A stretch of 64,000 nt of DNA, from NCBI GenBank assembly GCA_014529385.2, contig CM043962.1, forward strand, positions 89,672,680 to 89,736,679, given 5' to 3'. Origin of the DNA: Adiantum capillus-veneris. Its lineage: Eukaryota > Streptophyta > Polypodiopsida > Polypodiales > Pteridaceae. Shown here piece by piece: positions 9,563 to 20,951 of the stretch. Position numbers and translations under genes: made by a program. The notes beneath the pieces are model-generated. The model made no database searches. It saw only the letters and a list, made by a program, of their open reading frames with translations, and was not told where the DNA came from. Each line of letters opens with the position of its first letter. Position 1 is the stretch's first letter.

Positions 9563-10870
9563 TGATGGGGGCTTTTCACAAGCCAAGCTCCCATACCCCT
9601 CTTCTCTCGTCCCCACCCCATGAAAAACCCCTCTTAGGGAGGGAGTGATAAAAGGCATTGAAAAAAAGTAAGAAAAAATAAATTATGATTATGTAAATAT
9701 ATAAGAAAGGTAAAATAGGCCACCTCATGCCTGCGGGGTAGCCCATCCCCACCTTGCCTCCTTTTTCTTCACTGTTGCCCCGCCGGGTGTCCCTTTTCCT
9801 CTCCTCCACTCAAAAGGTCAACCCCCTCTCTCTTCCCCTTGTCCTTTCTCCTTTCTCTCTCCCCTCAAGCTACCCCACCTCTCACCAATAATGCATTATA
9901 ACTCACCAATAATGCACCCTAACTCACATGCAACTTACCCTATCTTCCAAAATAGTATACCTCACCCCCTCTTTCTCTCTCCTATCATATCCCATGACCC
10001 AAATATCCCCCCCTCTCTCTAAAGGGTGCCATGTCTCTTGTCTTGTAGCTAAATAACCTCCCCCACACTCACAGACACTCAGTTTCACTGAAAAAGGTGT
10101 CCACAGACCCATCCCCACCCGGTGGTTCCCTGACTTTTCTTGTGTTCACACACATCTGCACACAGATTCACCTCTGAACACACTCCCCTCTCTCCCCTCT
10201 TGTAATTACTTTATTCTCCATGTCACCTCTCACTTTTTTTCATCAACCCATCTCTCTCTCTTAGTCTATCTCTCATGAGACTGCTGTTTTGGCACATATA
10301 CACACAGCCAGACAAGTGGGGCCCACAGTCACATGGCCTATGTAGATAATGATTTCTTCATTTCTAAATTCTAGAATTTCTCCCCCCTCCTCCCCTATAT
10401 AAAGAGGGGTCACCATCACACTAAACACACACACAACATCACCAAAGAACACACTATGCACTGTGTGTGCCTAGTGCACACACACACACCCACACTATCA
10501 CCATCACCGCAATCACCATGCTTGTCTTGAGCATGACCTCTACACCCTTGGCTATGGAAGATGAAGGGCAACTAAATGAAGGATGATGGCCATAACCCTC
10601 GTGCGAGTCTTCCCCATGAACTCCCACCTATCCGCCATGTGCTCTACCACTCTCTCCCTTCTCATTCCCCTACCCTATGCTCCCCATTTCATCGCCTTAT
10701 TCTCTAAATAAAGCTTGAGGTTTTGTGAGTATGTTTTCTTGCAACGTTTTGCCCATGTGAGGTGTGCGGAATCGCCACCTAGTCTTGTGTTTGGAGTGAG
10801 CTTGTGTATTTGTGAAGGGTGTGAGGATTCGCCATCCTTTTGTGGTGCCTAAGTACTAAGCCGCTATACC

Positions 10871-10918
<48 letters not shown>

Positions 10919-11127
10919 TGATCTCATTCCCTTTCCTCTTCATCCTTACTCCCAAGCATCCATCTCTCTTGGATGAAAACTTTGTTATGGTGGTGTGTTG
11001 TTTGCGTCCTAGCCGCTGAAGCTAGGTGGTGCCCCTGTTTGCTTTACCATGACAGGCTCGAGGCGCGCCATTCGGTCCCCGGTGTTTTAGAGGCCGTCGA
11101 GGTTCGGGGTTCGCTTTGCTCCCGTCA
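9563..11127 (+). repeat. gypsy-1 3' LTR
   Basis: Direct copy of 1853-3418, with the same TGATGGGG start and CCCGTCA end. It includes a (CT)n tract at about 10875-10915. The flank at 11128 is LINE ORF1 coding sequence. Confidence 0.92.
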
Positions 11128-11690
11128 CCATCTCTCCTTCATCCTTCCCTGTATTTGTCCCTTGGTTATTGTCTCCCTGCTTCTCGAGCCGTCCCATCGG
11201 GGATTCCATTTTATTGGGGGCCTGTGCTGCCGGAGCTGCAGTACCATTAGAATTCAGGTGGCAATCCTTGGCGAAGTAACCAAAGTTATTGCATTTAAAA
11301 CATTCCCCAAAGTATGTTCCAAAGTTTAACGGAATGGTAACAAGCCCAACTCCGACATTGATAACCATGCTTTTAGGTGGCATTTTAAACGCATCCCGTC
11401 CTATACAAACCCTGTTTGAGGTTCTGCCAAACCCTCTCTTGCTAGGTATAAATAAGGGAGTGCCCAGTTGGCTAGCAAGCATCCTGAGATTATCCCACAG
11501 CCAGCTAGGCAATCCCACAAACTCAACCTAGACCGGATGAAACGCTTGCAAAGATTCAGCTGAGTCAAACACTAGCTCCCAAGGCACCACACACACTATA
11601 GTCCTATTAAATACTAAGGGCCCTTTGTCAAGGATCTTTTCCACATCGGAGGCCTCTTTCAATCTCACTGAGCAAAACAAGGGGCTAAGA
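11128..11690 (-). pseudogene. LINE ORF1 N-terminal and CCHC part, split by gypsy-1
   Basis: Minus-strand ORF1 of a plant L1-type LINE. Read right to left, the segment near 11690-11530 gives DVEKILDKGPLVFN and VVPWELVFD, as in the DUF4283 RNA-binding region. After one stop near 11530, an open stretch gives GLPSWLWDNLRML, then a zinc knuckle CFKCNNFGYFAKDC whose usual His is Tyr. The frame is then cut by the gypsy-1 LTR. Ignoring the element and one target copy, codon phase runs directly into 1852-1541 (GEM followed by VCEKM). The product would coat LINE RNA. The missing His and the upstream stop indicate decay. Confidence 0.7.
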
Positions 11691-11840
11691 GAAATCTTAA
11701 GCCCACGGAGAACAAGGACCGTAATAAGAGCCTAAGCGGAAGGACCATGTCCAAAAGTCTCCCAAAGGCAGCGACCAACAACAACAAAGCTAAGCAGAAG
11801 GGAGTTTATAAAGACAAAAATAGACTCTCTCCTGAAGAGC
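11691..11840. other. No recognisable gene; edge of LINE fragment
   Basis: This is probably the LINE ORF1 N-terminal/leader region on the minus strand, too degraded to read. It meets a plus-strand gypsy scrap at 11841. Confidence 0.3.
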
Positions 11841-12382
11841 TTGAGCATTAAAGATAACCGCTGTTTAAAGTGCGGGGAGCAAGCGCATTCTTATTGTGCT
11901 TGTCCCCATAAGAATACACAAAATGAGCCTCCTAGAGCTACCTTGGTCAAAATTCAAGAAGAGGATGCTCAACACAAAGGATCTCCTCTATGCCATGCTT
12001 GGGGAAAGAGTTGGCCACCAAGCTAGGCATCCAAGCCTATGAGATGGGAGATGTCCTACCGGGCGATGGTGCTTTCAAGGGGCAAGAAGCCTCAATCACT
12101 CCCTTAATTGGGAAATCGAGTCTCCATGTCCAAAGCTATGTGGACAAGGAGGATTTCTTTATCTCTCCTATCAAGCACAAGAATGTAATCCTAGGGGCAC
12201 CATGGTTTGACCGCATGGCTGCCAATGTTAAATTCCTTGAAAGAAAAATCTACTTTAGGTTCAAGGAAAAATATATGTATATACATGCTAAGGAGTTGCC
12301 AATACCCATTGTACATACAAAAGCTTTCAATAAGTCAATAAAGAGCTCTATTTTTGTGTACGAAAGAGCACTCGTAGACTAG
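11841..12382 (+). pseudogene. gypsy gag knuckle and protease fragment
   Basis: Two overlapping frames. 11841-12026 contains CLKCGEQAHSYCAC, a CX2CX4HX4C knuckle. 11990-12382, in a shifted frame, contains ELATKLGIQAYEMGD and later KNVILGAPWFDRM, the second half of a retroviral-type aspartic protease (the ILGxPW motif). The DSGA active-site segment that should lie between them is missing, so a deletion plus frameshift is likely. Its sequence differs from gypsy-1 and gypsy-2 protease, so it belongs to a third gypsy family. RT and integrase are absent; a GA microsatellite follows at once. Confidence 0.7.
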
Positions 12383-12434
12383 AGTGGGAGAGAGAAAAAT
12401 ATCCCCAAGAGAGACACCTGGAAAGGTCCGAGTC

Positions 12435-12435
<1 letters not shown>

Positions 12436-12485
<50 letters not shown>
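12436..12485. repeat. (GA)n microsatellite
   Basis: Pure GA dinucleotide run of about 50 bp just after the gypsy protease scrap. Confidence 0.95.
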
Positions 12486-12490
<5 letters not shown>

Positions 12491-12581
12491 ACATCTTTCC
12501 TTTTTGCCATTTGATTCAAAGGAGGATTCTGTTTAGATACCTTTTAATACACCCCCCAAACCAAAATTGGGACGGCCTACT

Positions 12582-13482
12582 TGCTCTTATTTGCTAGTAC
12601 ATAAACAAAACATAACCCAAGTGAACAAAAACGACGTCTAGTTGAAATTCCAACATGTGAACAAACATTCAAATTTATATGGTGCACACATGCAACATGG
12701 AGCTAGGTTCATTATCGCAAGCCAACCACTTGTGTACCCGTATCATTGAGATAAGTTTTGTGGTATGAGTATGATCTAGATAATGGGATAGTAAGAAGGG
12801 TAGGTTATGGCTAGGGACATCCCACATGATTAAAGTGTATGCATGGCATTGCGTCAACATGAACAATTGTAAACCTCTGTCTTGCCAAAGAGAAATTCCT
12901 AGAGCAAGCTAGTTGAAGCTCCGTAGCCCAAGACATAGGTTAAGAGAGGGAAAATGGAAAATTTAAGCATCTCACACAAGAATGGCTAATCCCAAACTCC
13001 ACGGCACCTCTTGTGGAGTTTGGTATTTTATATTTGATATTGCTTATTGATGCCAAAAATTGGAAGCCCCTCTTTTACACTTAGTTTCACTTTAGTCTAT
13101 GAGTGGAACATATTACTTATTGCATCGTAGAGATTATCCAAGAAAATTGGAAAGTGATTATTGCCATTGGTGAAAGGAAGAACTCAGACGCATGAAACAT
13201 GGCAATTCTTGTCGTCAACATGACTACAAATCGCTGACAATGTGTATGGGACCATGGGTAATCGATCGTCTCTGTTTAGGCATATGTAGCTTTTTGATGT
13301 ATCATGTGATCCCTTCAGACTCAACACGAGCTTGATGCTACTTTGTACATTTCTCTATGGAGAATTTAAATAGATTCATTCACAATTGTGAGTTTGGGGA
13401 AAAAGAAAAGAAAAGAAATTCCTAGAGCAACTTTACCGTTTATTGGAAGAGGGGCAAAACCACTCAACTTGGTTGACACACA
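12582..13482. repeat. Left long direct repeat of composite
   Basis: About 901 bp, highly similar to 15789-16813, with no ORF of note. Near 13310-13410 it holds a segment with TTTCTCTATGGAG and CACAATTGTGAG that resembles LINE 3' ends elsewhere in the window. Confidence 0.75.
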
Positions 13483-13637
13483 TACTTGGCTGCCACAAAT
13501 TACCTTGCAATAAAGGCAATTATGTCTAAAATAATGAAACAAATTATCTCCAAAGCCTACATAACCAACTCAAATTCTAGTTTTAACATCTTGCATAGAA
13601 TGACAATTAGTCTGATTATGAAAAGCTACAAACTCTT

Positions 13638-13692
13638 TTATCTTTGGAGAAATTTAATCTCAAATTATCTTTGGAGAAATTTAATCTCAAAT
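13638..13692. repeat. 27-bp tandem duplication
   Basis: TATCTTTGGAGAAATTTAAT and following bases occur twice in direct tandem. Confidence 0.85.
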
Positions 13693-13799
13693 TCAAGGTT
13701 TAACTCTGCTTGACAATGATCAACTCCTCGCCAAGATATTCACAGATGACTCCTTTTCTTGAAAGCCTGCCCTCAGGTTCTCAGGAAAGCGCTATAGAT

Positions 13800-15187
13800 C
13801 GTATATACATTCTCTGTGGTTTTGGGATCGAAGTGTAGTATCAAGAAGTCAAGACTAATCTCCCTTATGGACAACGACTCATTTGACCCTTCAGACTTTT
13901 CAGGGAAGATTGTATCTAAAGGAAGGATCTTTCGACATCTGGTTGCACCATTGGGGTGGACGTCACTCACAAGCAAAGGTTCCAATGGGTCTTGGAGAAG
14001 ATCCAAAAGAAAATGAGGAAGTGGGAATTTGTGTTAAATTCCCTTCCCGAGTCAGATAAAAGTTTTAAGTGATCAACTCATTTATGCTCCCTTACATTGC
14101 CTTCACCAGCCCTCTCCTCAAAATTGCCAAGTGTAATTGGAGGGAGTTTTGGAAATCTGTTAAAATATTATTATGGAAGAACATCACTAAAGCCTTGTCA
14201 CCATGGCAGTGGGAAAAGTGGGAAACTATAGCTCGTCCAGTTACCCAAGATGGCCTTGAAATCCTCAACCCTGCTATCCATGTTGAGGCTCCCTGTGCCA
14301 AGTTTGTGGTCTCTATAGCTAAACAAGAACATGCCTAGGCTATCATGACCAAGGACATTATTAACAAGTCAAAGCTTTGCTTTGAAGGTGGTCAATGGAA
14401 AAGGATTGAGGTGCACAACAAATTATTAGCCCCGGGGTGGTCTAGTCTGAAAATGGGTAGCACAATGGGAGAGTTGGTGTGAAAGTGCAATAGAGCGACA
14501 TGGGTCTAGAATGGGGGGAACTAATCAGGTACTTTCAAAACTCCACCTAAGATTGGTCCCTTTGGCTGACAAAAGTAGTTGGAGTTATCCTGAATACTTT
14601 CTGGAGGGAAACTGCTAGAAGGATGAACAATAAAGGACTCTAGCGGCCGATCCATTTTTGGGATGAAAACAGCAATGACTGGAAATCTTTAGACTTTTAG
14701 TCGGCCATCTTCAACTAAATGGCATGGAAAAGGTGCTTGTTTGCAGAGCGATCAAAGGCCTGGACAACGGTCAAATGCCGATTCGGGAATCCACTTTGGA
14801 GTGGAAAGCTTGGAAATGACCCAAGAGTAGCCTCTTCTTTAAACCTCACACCAAGAACATCTATCAAGGACTCATGCACAAGGATGATTGGTTCACCCCC
14901 TTGAACAAACAATGGAAAAAACAATGGTCAAGAGCCCGTTGGGCTATGATCACGATGAACATTTGGGGGCCACAATGGCCCCAACATATGAAGGTGTTTC
15001 TACGGAAGGTGCTATGGGGGGCCTTGCTGATGGGTGTCAGCCGAGGGACTAGCGAAGACCTCACCAACCTTTTCATGGACTGTCCGACTATTAGAGGAAT
15101 GGCGGGGAAGGTGTGCAAGTGGATACAAAGAACGTGGAAGATAGTTTTCTTCAAGAAGGATCTCTGTCTAAGGGGGAAACAATTTTA
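13800..15187 (+). pseudogene. LINE ORF2 C-terminal remnant (RT end and zf-RVT)
   Basis: Broken coding pieces of a LINE reverse transcriptase. Near 13816-14016 the translation has KIVSKGRIFRHLVAPLG, the region after the RT palm; a frameshift follows, and the next frame reads VDVTHKQRFQWVLEKIQKKM. Near 14069-14336 and 14460-14700 there are scattered downstream pieces (WREFWKS, PWQWEKW). At 14874-15187 the frame has WGPQWPQHMKVFLRKVLWG and LFMDCPTIRGMAGKV, matching the zf-RVT region at the LINE C-terminus (usual C..C..H..C spacing largely lost). Multiple frameshifts make it inactive. It may belong with the 5' piece at 160-1293. Confidence 0.65.
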
Positions 15188-15788
15188 AAGTCCTTCCCTT
15201 CTTGTTTGTAACCAAATTGTTAGATTTTTCTTCTTATATAATATCTAGAAGGTCAAGAACTGCCCCGTCTTTGGTAATGACCTTTGTGTGGCTAGCTTCT
15301 CAGTAATTGTACAAGAAAGTCAGGAGATTATATATGTGATAAGTAAAAGTCACAACTCGGATGACTGGCTCAGGGCGACCCGGCCATTCGACGAGCCCTT
15401 AACAGTGCTCTTGATAATAGTTTGCTAGCTTGAATCGTATGTAATTTCAGTACCTCAAGGCTTGGCATGAGCTTGAGGTTAGTATATAATTTTCTCTATG
15501 ACATTCTAATACAATCACTCACAATTGTGAGTTTTGAAATTTTAAAAAATAATATAAAGACATACCACATTTCAAACTTTGCATGAGTTCCATACTTAGT
15601 GAAGAGTTCCATGCAAATCGATGTGTCACTTTGTTCTCATGGCATTTGCAAAGAAAAAGGTTTTGAGCTTGTTTTGAAATTGTGTGTACCCTTGGGTCAA
15701 CACAGAGAGGAGACACAAGTTGAAAACGCAAGAGACAAACACCTTAAATATGAAATTTATGACATTTGTCATAACATGTAGCACTAAT
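15188..15788. other. LINE 3' untranslated region candidate
   Basis: There is no ORF. The segment 15455-15545 contains GAGCTTGAGGTT, TTTCTCTATG and CTCACAATTGTGAGTTTT, which recur near 13320-13410, 16640-16740 and, in weaker form, 38120-38175. That fits the 3' ends of one LINE family. No long poly-A tail remains. Confidence 0.4.
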
Positions 15789-16813
15789 TGCTCTTATTTG
15801 CTAGTACATAAACAAAACATAACTAGACCCCATGTGGTAGTCCATTGTAACTTTGCTTTTTTTTTTCTTTAATATAAATATGCTCGCGTCCTTTATGTAA
15901 AAAAAAAACAAAACATAACCCAAGTAAACAAAAAGGAAGTCTAGTTGAGATTCCAACATGTGAACAAACATGAAGTTAGAGGAGTTTCTAACATTCAAAT
16001 TTATATGGTGCACACATGCAACATGTAGTAACAGGAAGCTAGGTGCATTATCACATGCCAACCACTGTGTACCCGTATCATTGAGATAAGTTTTGTGGTA
16101 TGAGTATGATCTAGATTCTGGGATAGTAAGAAGGATGGGTTATGGCTAGGGACATCTCACATGATCAATGTGTATGCATGGCATTGTGTCAACATGAACA
16201 ATCGTAAACCTTTGGCTTGCCAAAGTGAAATTCCTAGAGCAAGTTAGTTGAAGCTCCATAGCCCAAGACAAAGGTTGAGGGAAAATGAAAAATTTTGAGC
16301 ATCTCACAGAAGAATGGCTAGCCCCAAACTCCACAGTACCTCTTGTGGAGTTTGGTATTTAATATTTGATATTGCTTATTGATGCCAAAAATTGGAAGTC
16401 TCTCTTTTACACTTAGTTTCACTTTAGTTTATGAGTGGAACAGATCACTTATTGCATCATAGAGATTATCCAAGAAAATTGGGAAGTGATTATTGCCATT
16501 GGTGAAAGGAAGAACTCAGACGCATGAAACACAGCAATTCTTGTCGTCAACATGACTAAAAATTTCTGACAATGTGTATGGGATCACGGGTAATTGATCA
16601 TCTCTGTCTGGGCATATGTAGCTTTTTGATGTATCATGTGATCCCTTCATACTCGACACGAGCTGATGTTACTTTGTACATTTCTCTATGGAGAATTTAA
16701 TAGATTCACTCACAATTGTGAGTTTGAGGGGAAAAAAAAAGAAAAGAAATTCCTAGAGAAACTTTACCGTCCATTGGAAGAGGGGCAAAACAACTCAACT
16801 TGGTTGACACACA
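15789..16813. repeat. Right long direct repeat of composite
   Basis: Copy of 12582-13482, about 1025 bp. It is longer mainly because about 86 bp are inserted near 15826-15910, apparently with a duplicated AAACAAAACATAAC at the two sides. Confidence 0.75.
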
Positions 16814-17183
16814 TACTGTTCTCTACTGAAGTTTAACATTTGAACAAATTAAAGGTCTAACCCTTAGAACATGTTAATGCAGTGGTGCAACATCCAAGCT
16901 TTATGGGATTGGGCTTGTCACCAACTTAAGGCATCTTTTACATTGTAGATTTTTAGAAGGCTAGAGTTTAGGTGCGTTTTCCATCCATGGGGGAAGATCA
17001 CAAGTGACAGCTAAGCAACACAGGCATTACCTTCTTACTACCCATCATACGTTCCAAGATAAACTATTCACAATAACCGAAATTTAAAGAACCCATTGTT
17101 TAGTCTAATCATGACTCTAATCCCACTTCAGCTTTGGTATCTTCTGTTGGATTCAAATCAAAGGCAAGCTAGGCGTGAGATGG

Positions 17184-17246
<63 letters not shown>

Positions 17247-17578
17247 ATGAAAGACAAAAATTTGGAATATAATTGAATTCACAGAGAACCATGGAGTTAT
17301 TGGTTCTTGTTAACTTGTGATTCACAGAGAACCATGGAGTTATTGGTTCTCAATGTTGCCTCCGACCAACTTTCTCAATTCAAGCATTCAACTTTAATTT
17401 TAAAAAATATAAACCTTGGTTTTATATTGCCTTTTCATGAGGAATCTCGTGCAATTTTTAGATTTCAAATTTGACCAAACTTGCAAAATACCCCTCAAAA
17501 TTGCGCTTTTTTTGTTTGGATTGCCTCTTCCTCTACCATGAATTACTTTGCTTTTATACTTGCTCGCTTTGCTTTTTT

Positions 17579-17579
<1 letters not shown>
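16814..17579. repeat. Non-coding; (CT)n and a 28-bp direct repeat
   Basis: No gene is visible. There is a CT dinucleotide run at 17186-17243. CACAGAGAACCATGGAGTTA and following bases occur at 17280 and again at 17322, separated by 14 bp. Confidence 0.7.

Positions 17580-17651
<72 letters not shown>
17580..17651. repeat. (GA)n microsatellite
   Basis: GA run of about 70 bp. Open frames here are Arg/Glu or Leu/Ser artefacts of the repeat. Confidence 0.95.
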
Positions 17652-17655
<4 letters not shown>

Positions 17656-19739
17656 CATAAGCATAATGTTTAAAACAAAAAGCAATCTTTTTTGTAGAAA
17701 AATGTTCAAAGTATGCAACCATTTTGTTTGAATGTGGTAGCCCGTGTTTAAGAAAGGTTCTAGAACTAAGTCACATACGTCTTTTTTTTTTTGTAGTACC
17801 TTCACCTAGGCTCCCCTTGAAAGCCTGGTCTAGATGCACTAATTCTGACTGCTTGGTTGTGGCTCGGTTCGTGTAATGTGGTTGAAAAAGCACATTGCAA
17901 TGGTGATGGAGCTCTCAGGCTCCCCTCCTATGTCTACATGAGCTTCCTATGTAATTATTTAGTGCTTATCTACATTTAACCTCCACCTGCTGCCCCTTCA
18001 AAGGGAGGATTGACAATGCCACCAAGACATGTAGGTCTACAATTGGACCCTTTAGCCATGTGTTGTCTATTTATGTGGTGAAACTATACAAGAGAGTGAA
18101 AGAAGGTGAACTGGGATGCTATTGCACAAGAGAGTTGGTGGCCCTAACCCACCACTATTAGCATCCTTTCTTGAGTAATTGTTAATATTTAAGTAAAATG
18201 GAGAAATCTGCTAGAAGCCAAAATGGTTCTCAAATTCTAGAGAGAAAAATCTACTTTGTTCCACAAAATATAAAAGAGAGAACCAATAGTCTCTAGAGAG
18301 AGACCGAAAAATCTATAGAGAGAACGCTATATCATGGGTAGGAGCATTCTTGCTATGACGCGGAGATTGGCATGGATCCCAGAGAGTGTATTACTAGTTG
18401 GACAAGCACATTGATCAACTGTGCCTTTGGTTTAGACTCAAAAACCCAAACCCTAAAATCTGTCACATATCACCCTCAAAAATCAAGAAAACAAGAGATT
18501 TAATAAAAGTAAAAGAAAAAACTCACATCAAAGAAATGTACGTTGTATGCTCACGTGCAATCATGCAATCTTATTTTGTGTTTGGGGGCAATGCCAATTA
18601 AGAGCTAGGTATAGACTTCTCGAGTAGTTTTGTGAATCTGTCTTTTGCCAGTGTCTCAAACTCTCTCCTAGTAAAAAGTATAGTGAAATTCTCTTTGTGT
18701 ACACTTCACAACCTGACCGATTAGAAATTTCAAATTGATGCTCCTATTCAAGTGCGATTGCTCAATTGAAGGTACATAGGAGTTACCATTGTAAACATCT
18801 CTCTCATAGGAGATGGAAGCATGCTATTGGTCATTCGATGAAAAAAACCAAATATAGATCTATTTTGTAAAGGTAAAACCATTCTTGTACAATTGTATAA
18901 GATCCACATGGTTACTAAACCTTCAAAGAATGGAAGTGGATAACTCTTAGCATTAGGTCCATGACATTATGAGGGTTAACTAATAGTCTTCAATGGAATA
19001 TAGCAGCCATCTCTCCGATTTATCATGGTGCTGATGAAATACTTTTTCTCATTTTAATATAACCTCTCACATATTGTGATATTTGGAAAAAAAAAGATCC
19101 ACATGGTTTGCCAAGTCCTTAAGATTCATCTACTGAGCATCCATAGTAGGATACTCGCTACCTCTGAAGGTGACATTCCATAGTCCTTCAACCTTGTGCG
19201 GGCCACCCTAAATTTTCACCTTTTCTCTTGACACCATACAAGATGTTTTGTAAGAAAAATCAAGTAAGACAACTCTTCAGACAAGTCCAAGGGCAGATGA
19301 AAGCTCTTGGTCACTATTTAGTGATAGATTCTTTATTGCTATTGTGTTACAAAATATTTGATCTAGCATGAAAAAGTCGTCAATTTTAATGAGATTTTTT
19401 AACACCAACCCATGCATGTATATAAGATATGTATCTAGAGCCATGAAAACAAGTGTTCAGGAAGCGATGATGAACCTTGATGTGCGGACTTTGCGCAGGT
19501 ATGGTAGGATGTGGGCTCTCAGAGAGAAGGTTACCATTTTTCGCTTTGAGAGGGCTGCCCTAGTTGGTACACACATCATATTCTTAGGTTTTGCTTGCGC
19601 AACCTGAAGTACAGGTCTTGCTCGAGCTTGGCCTGCTGTGACTCCACCTGCTGTTTGCAAGCTCTGTTCCTCAGCAACTTCCCTCCCGCGGCCTCCTACA
19701 TGATACTCTAGACTGAGCTCGAAGCTCTGCGCTGAATCC
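17652..19739. other. No recognisable gene
   Basis: About 2.1 kb of AT-rich sequence with only short open frames (for example 18398-18601 and 19368-19607) that match nothing I know. There are no terminal repeats, knuckles or RT motifs. It may be old transposon DNA beyond recognition. Confidence 0.5.
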
Positions 19740-19970
19740 TGTTGCTTTAGCCTTAATAATCGTTGCTATAATCTAGTTAATAATTATTGCTTGTAACCAA
19801 GTTAATAATCGTTGCTTATCCTTTCAAAATAATCGTCTGTGCTCATTTAGCCTTAGCCATACTAAAGCCTTTGATTGGAATTATTAAGTTTTTAAAGGCC
19901 TGGTTTTTCGCTTAAAGGCTTTAAAGCCTGGTTGCTCCTAGGGTCTGGCTGTTAACCAAATCCCTCGACA
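19740..19970. repeat. Short repeated motif region, possible LINE 5' leader
   Basis: AATAATCGTTGCT-like units recur three to four times (19752-19850). They are followed by two AAAGGCCTGGTTTTT-like units near 19895-19935, just before ATG 19971. Repeated units upstream of ORF1 are common in LINE promoters (inference). Confidence 0.35.
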
Positions 19971-20403
19971 ATGGAACCTGAGATTGTCAAATTTTCAAAG
20001 ATGCTAGCGGTGGGTAAAATACCCGAGATGGAGCTAGCCGTGCAGATGGATGAAGGCGACGGCTCGGTCTTGAGACCACTGGATGATGCGACAATGTCGG
20101 GCCCCAATTCGCCAAAAGCTTCACCCACACAAAAGGGCAAAACTGTCTCGATCGAAAAACTTCCCTTGGAGGAAACAAGGGAGAAAATGGCCTGAGCTCA
20201 AGGGTTCAAATTTGAGGTAAAAACCCTCAAAGGCGGGGTCCCTCACGGTCCCATCTGTACAAACGGGAATAAAGCGGCAACTGCATCTGCAGCTCGCAGG
20301 CCAGGCATCTCATTTGCTAGCATACTCAAGGGGCCTAACTATAAGGATTATGAAAAAGGCTCATCAGAAGGGATGTCGGGGGAAGGGGATATCAAAAAAC
20401 GCG
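19971..20403 (+). pseudogene. Probable LINE ORF1 N-terminal fragment
   Basis: ATG 19971 opens a 74-codon frame starting MEPEIVKFSKML and stopping at 20193-20195. After the stop, another readable stretch gives GFKFEVKTLKGGVP, and further on a different frame gives RRPGISFASILKGPNYKDYE. SFAxxLKG is a typical N-terminal motif of plant LINE ORF1. The reading is lost where the copia-1 LTR homology begins. Assignment rests on that motif and on the ATG following a repeated leader; it could also be an unrelated short ORF. Confidence 0.35.
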
Positions 20404-20878
20404 GTGGCCGATGGACGAATTCAATGGCTGGTGGCCGAACTCAAAAGCGGACTTGTCTTCTCAAGGGCAGCCACACATGGGTGGATTGGAGGGTCCGATT
20501 TGGACTTGTCAACACAAGGGCGACTACACACGGCTGCCTCTCATGAGAGAGGGCAGCCCTTTTGGCCTATAAAAGGAGGCCTCTTCTACACACAAAAATG
20601 GATTGTGAAGCATGTGAAGTTGATGTGAGGTGGTGAGAGTGAAGCAAGGTGGGAGCTCCAAGAGGGTATAATCCCTTTGTAACTTCCTTCTTGTTTGAAG
20701 TACTAAAGCCATTGAGTGGCTGCTTTCCCGTGGACGTAGCCCACATTGGGTGAACCATGTATATCGTGTATGGTCTCTCTCTCTCTCTCTACTTTATAAT
20801 CTCTCGTGTGTGAAAATTATCTCTTTATATTAAGTAATCTACTCAATTATCTACTGAGCTACGTCCTATTTCCTAGCA
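20404..20878 (+). repeat. copia-1 5' LTR (partial)
   Basis: It matches the second two thirds of the 3' LTR, including GGCCTATAAAAGGAGGCC, a good TATA box (20567-20576), and a short CT tract. It ends TCCTAGCA. Sequence left of about 20404 does not match the 3' LTR start. Confidence 0.8.
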
Positions 20879-20880
20879 GT

Positions 20881-20893
20881 TGGTATCAGAGCA
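20881..20893 (+). promoter_or_regulatory. copia-1 primer-binding site (tRNA-iMet)
   Basis: TGGTATCAGAGCA, the standard plant copia site complementary to the 3' end of initiator methionine tRNA, two bases after the LTR. Confidence 0.92.
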
Positions 20894-20951
20894 AGGTTTT
20901 CTTGTAACAAAAGTATCTCAAGGAAACGATTCCTTAAATTGAGTGGGAGTG

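Larger units (their letters stand above)
1853..11127 (+). mobile_element. Ty3/gypsy LTR retrotransposon gypsy-1 (Tat-like, dual RNase H)
   Basis: About 9.3 kb, bounded by two near-identical LTRs of about 1566 and 1565 bp that start TGATGGGGGC. Order inside: 5' LTR, primer-binding site, leader with small ORFs, gag, CCHC knuckle, protease, RT, RNase H, second archaeal-type RNase H, integrase, polypurine tract, 3' LTR. This order and the extra RNase H are established features of the plant Tat/Ogre lineage. The target duplication is CCAT, or ACCAT if the terminal A of the LTR is counted (1848-1852 and 11127-11131). The coding part has two stops in gag and two frameshifts in pol, so it is not autonomous now. 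It lies inside a minus-strand LINE ORF1. Confidence 0.93.
12582..16813. mobile_element. Composite bounded by long direct repeats (LTR-like), LINE inside
   Basis: Two direct repeats (12582-13482 and 15789-16813) begin TGCTCTTATTTGC and end GACACACA, giving TG...CA. The same four bases TACT lie just outside both ends (12578-12581 and 16814-16817). This looks like an LTR element with a target duplication. Against it: no clear polypurine tract precedes the right repeat, and the interior is LINE-derived. A primer-site candidate TTGGCTGCCAC follows the left repeat at 13486. It may be a non-autonomous LTR element that carries or received a LINE, or a segmental duplication. Confidence 0.45.

Noticed and set aside
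19368-19607. Small host gene
   Set aside because: 79 codons with no recognisable domain, no splice context and no conservation that can be seen here.
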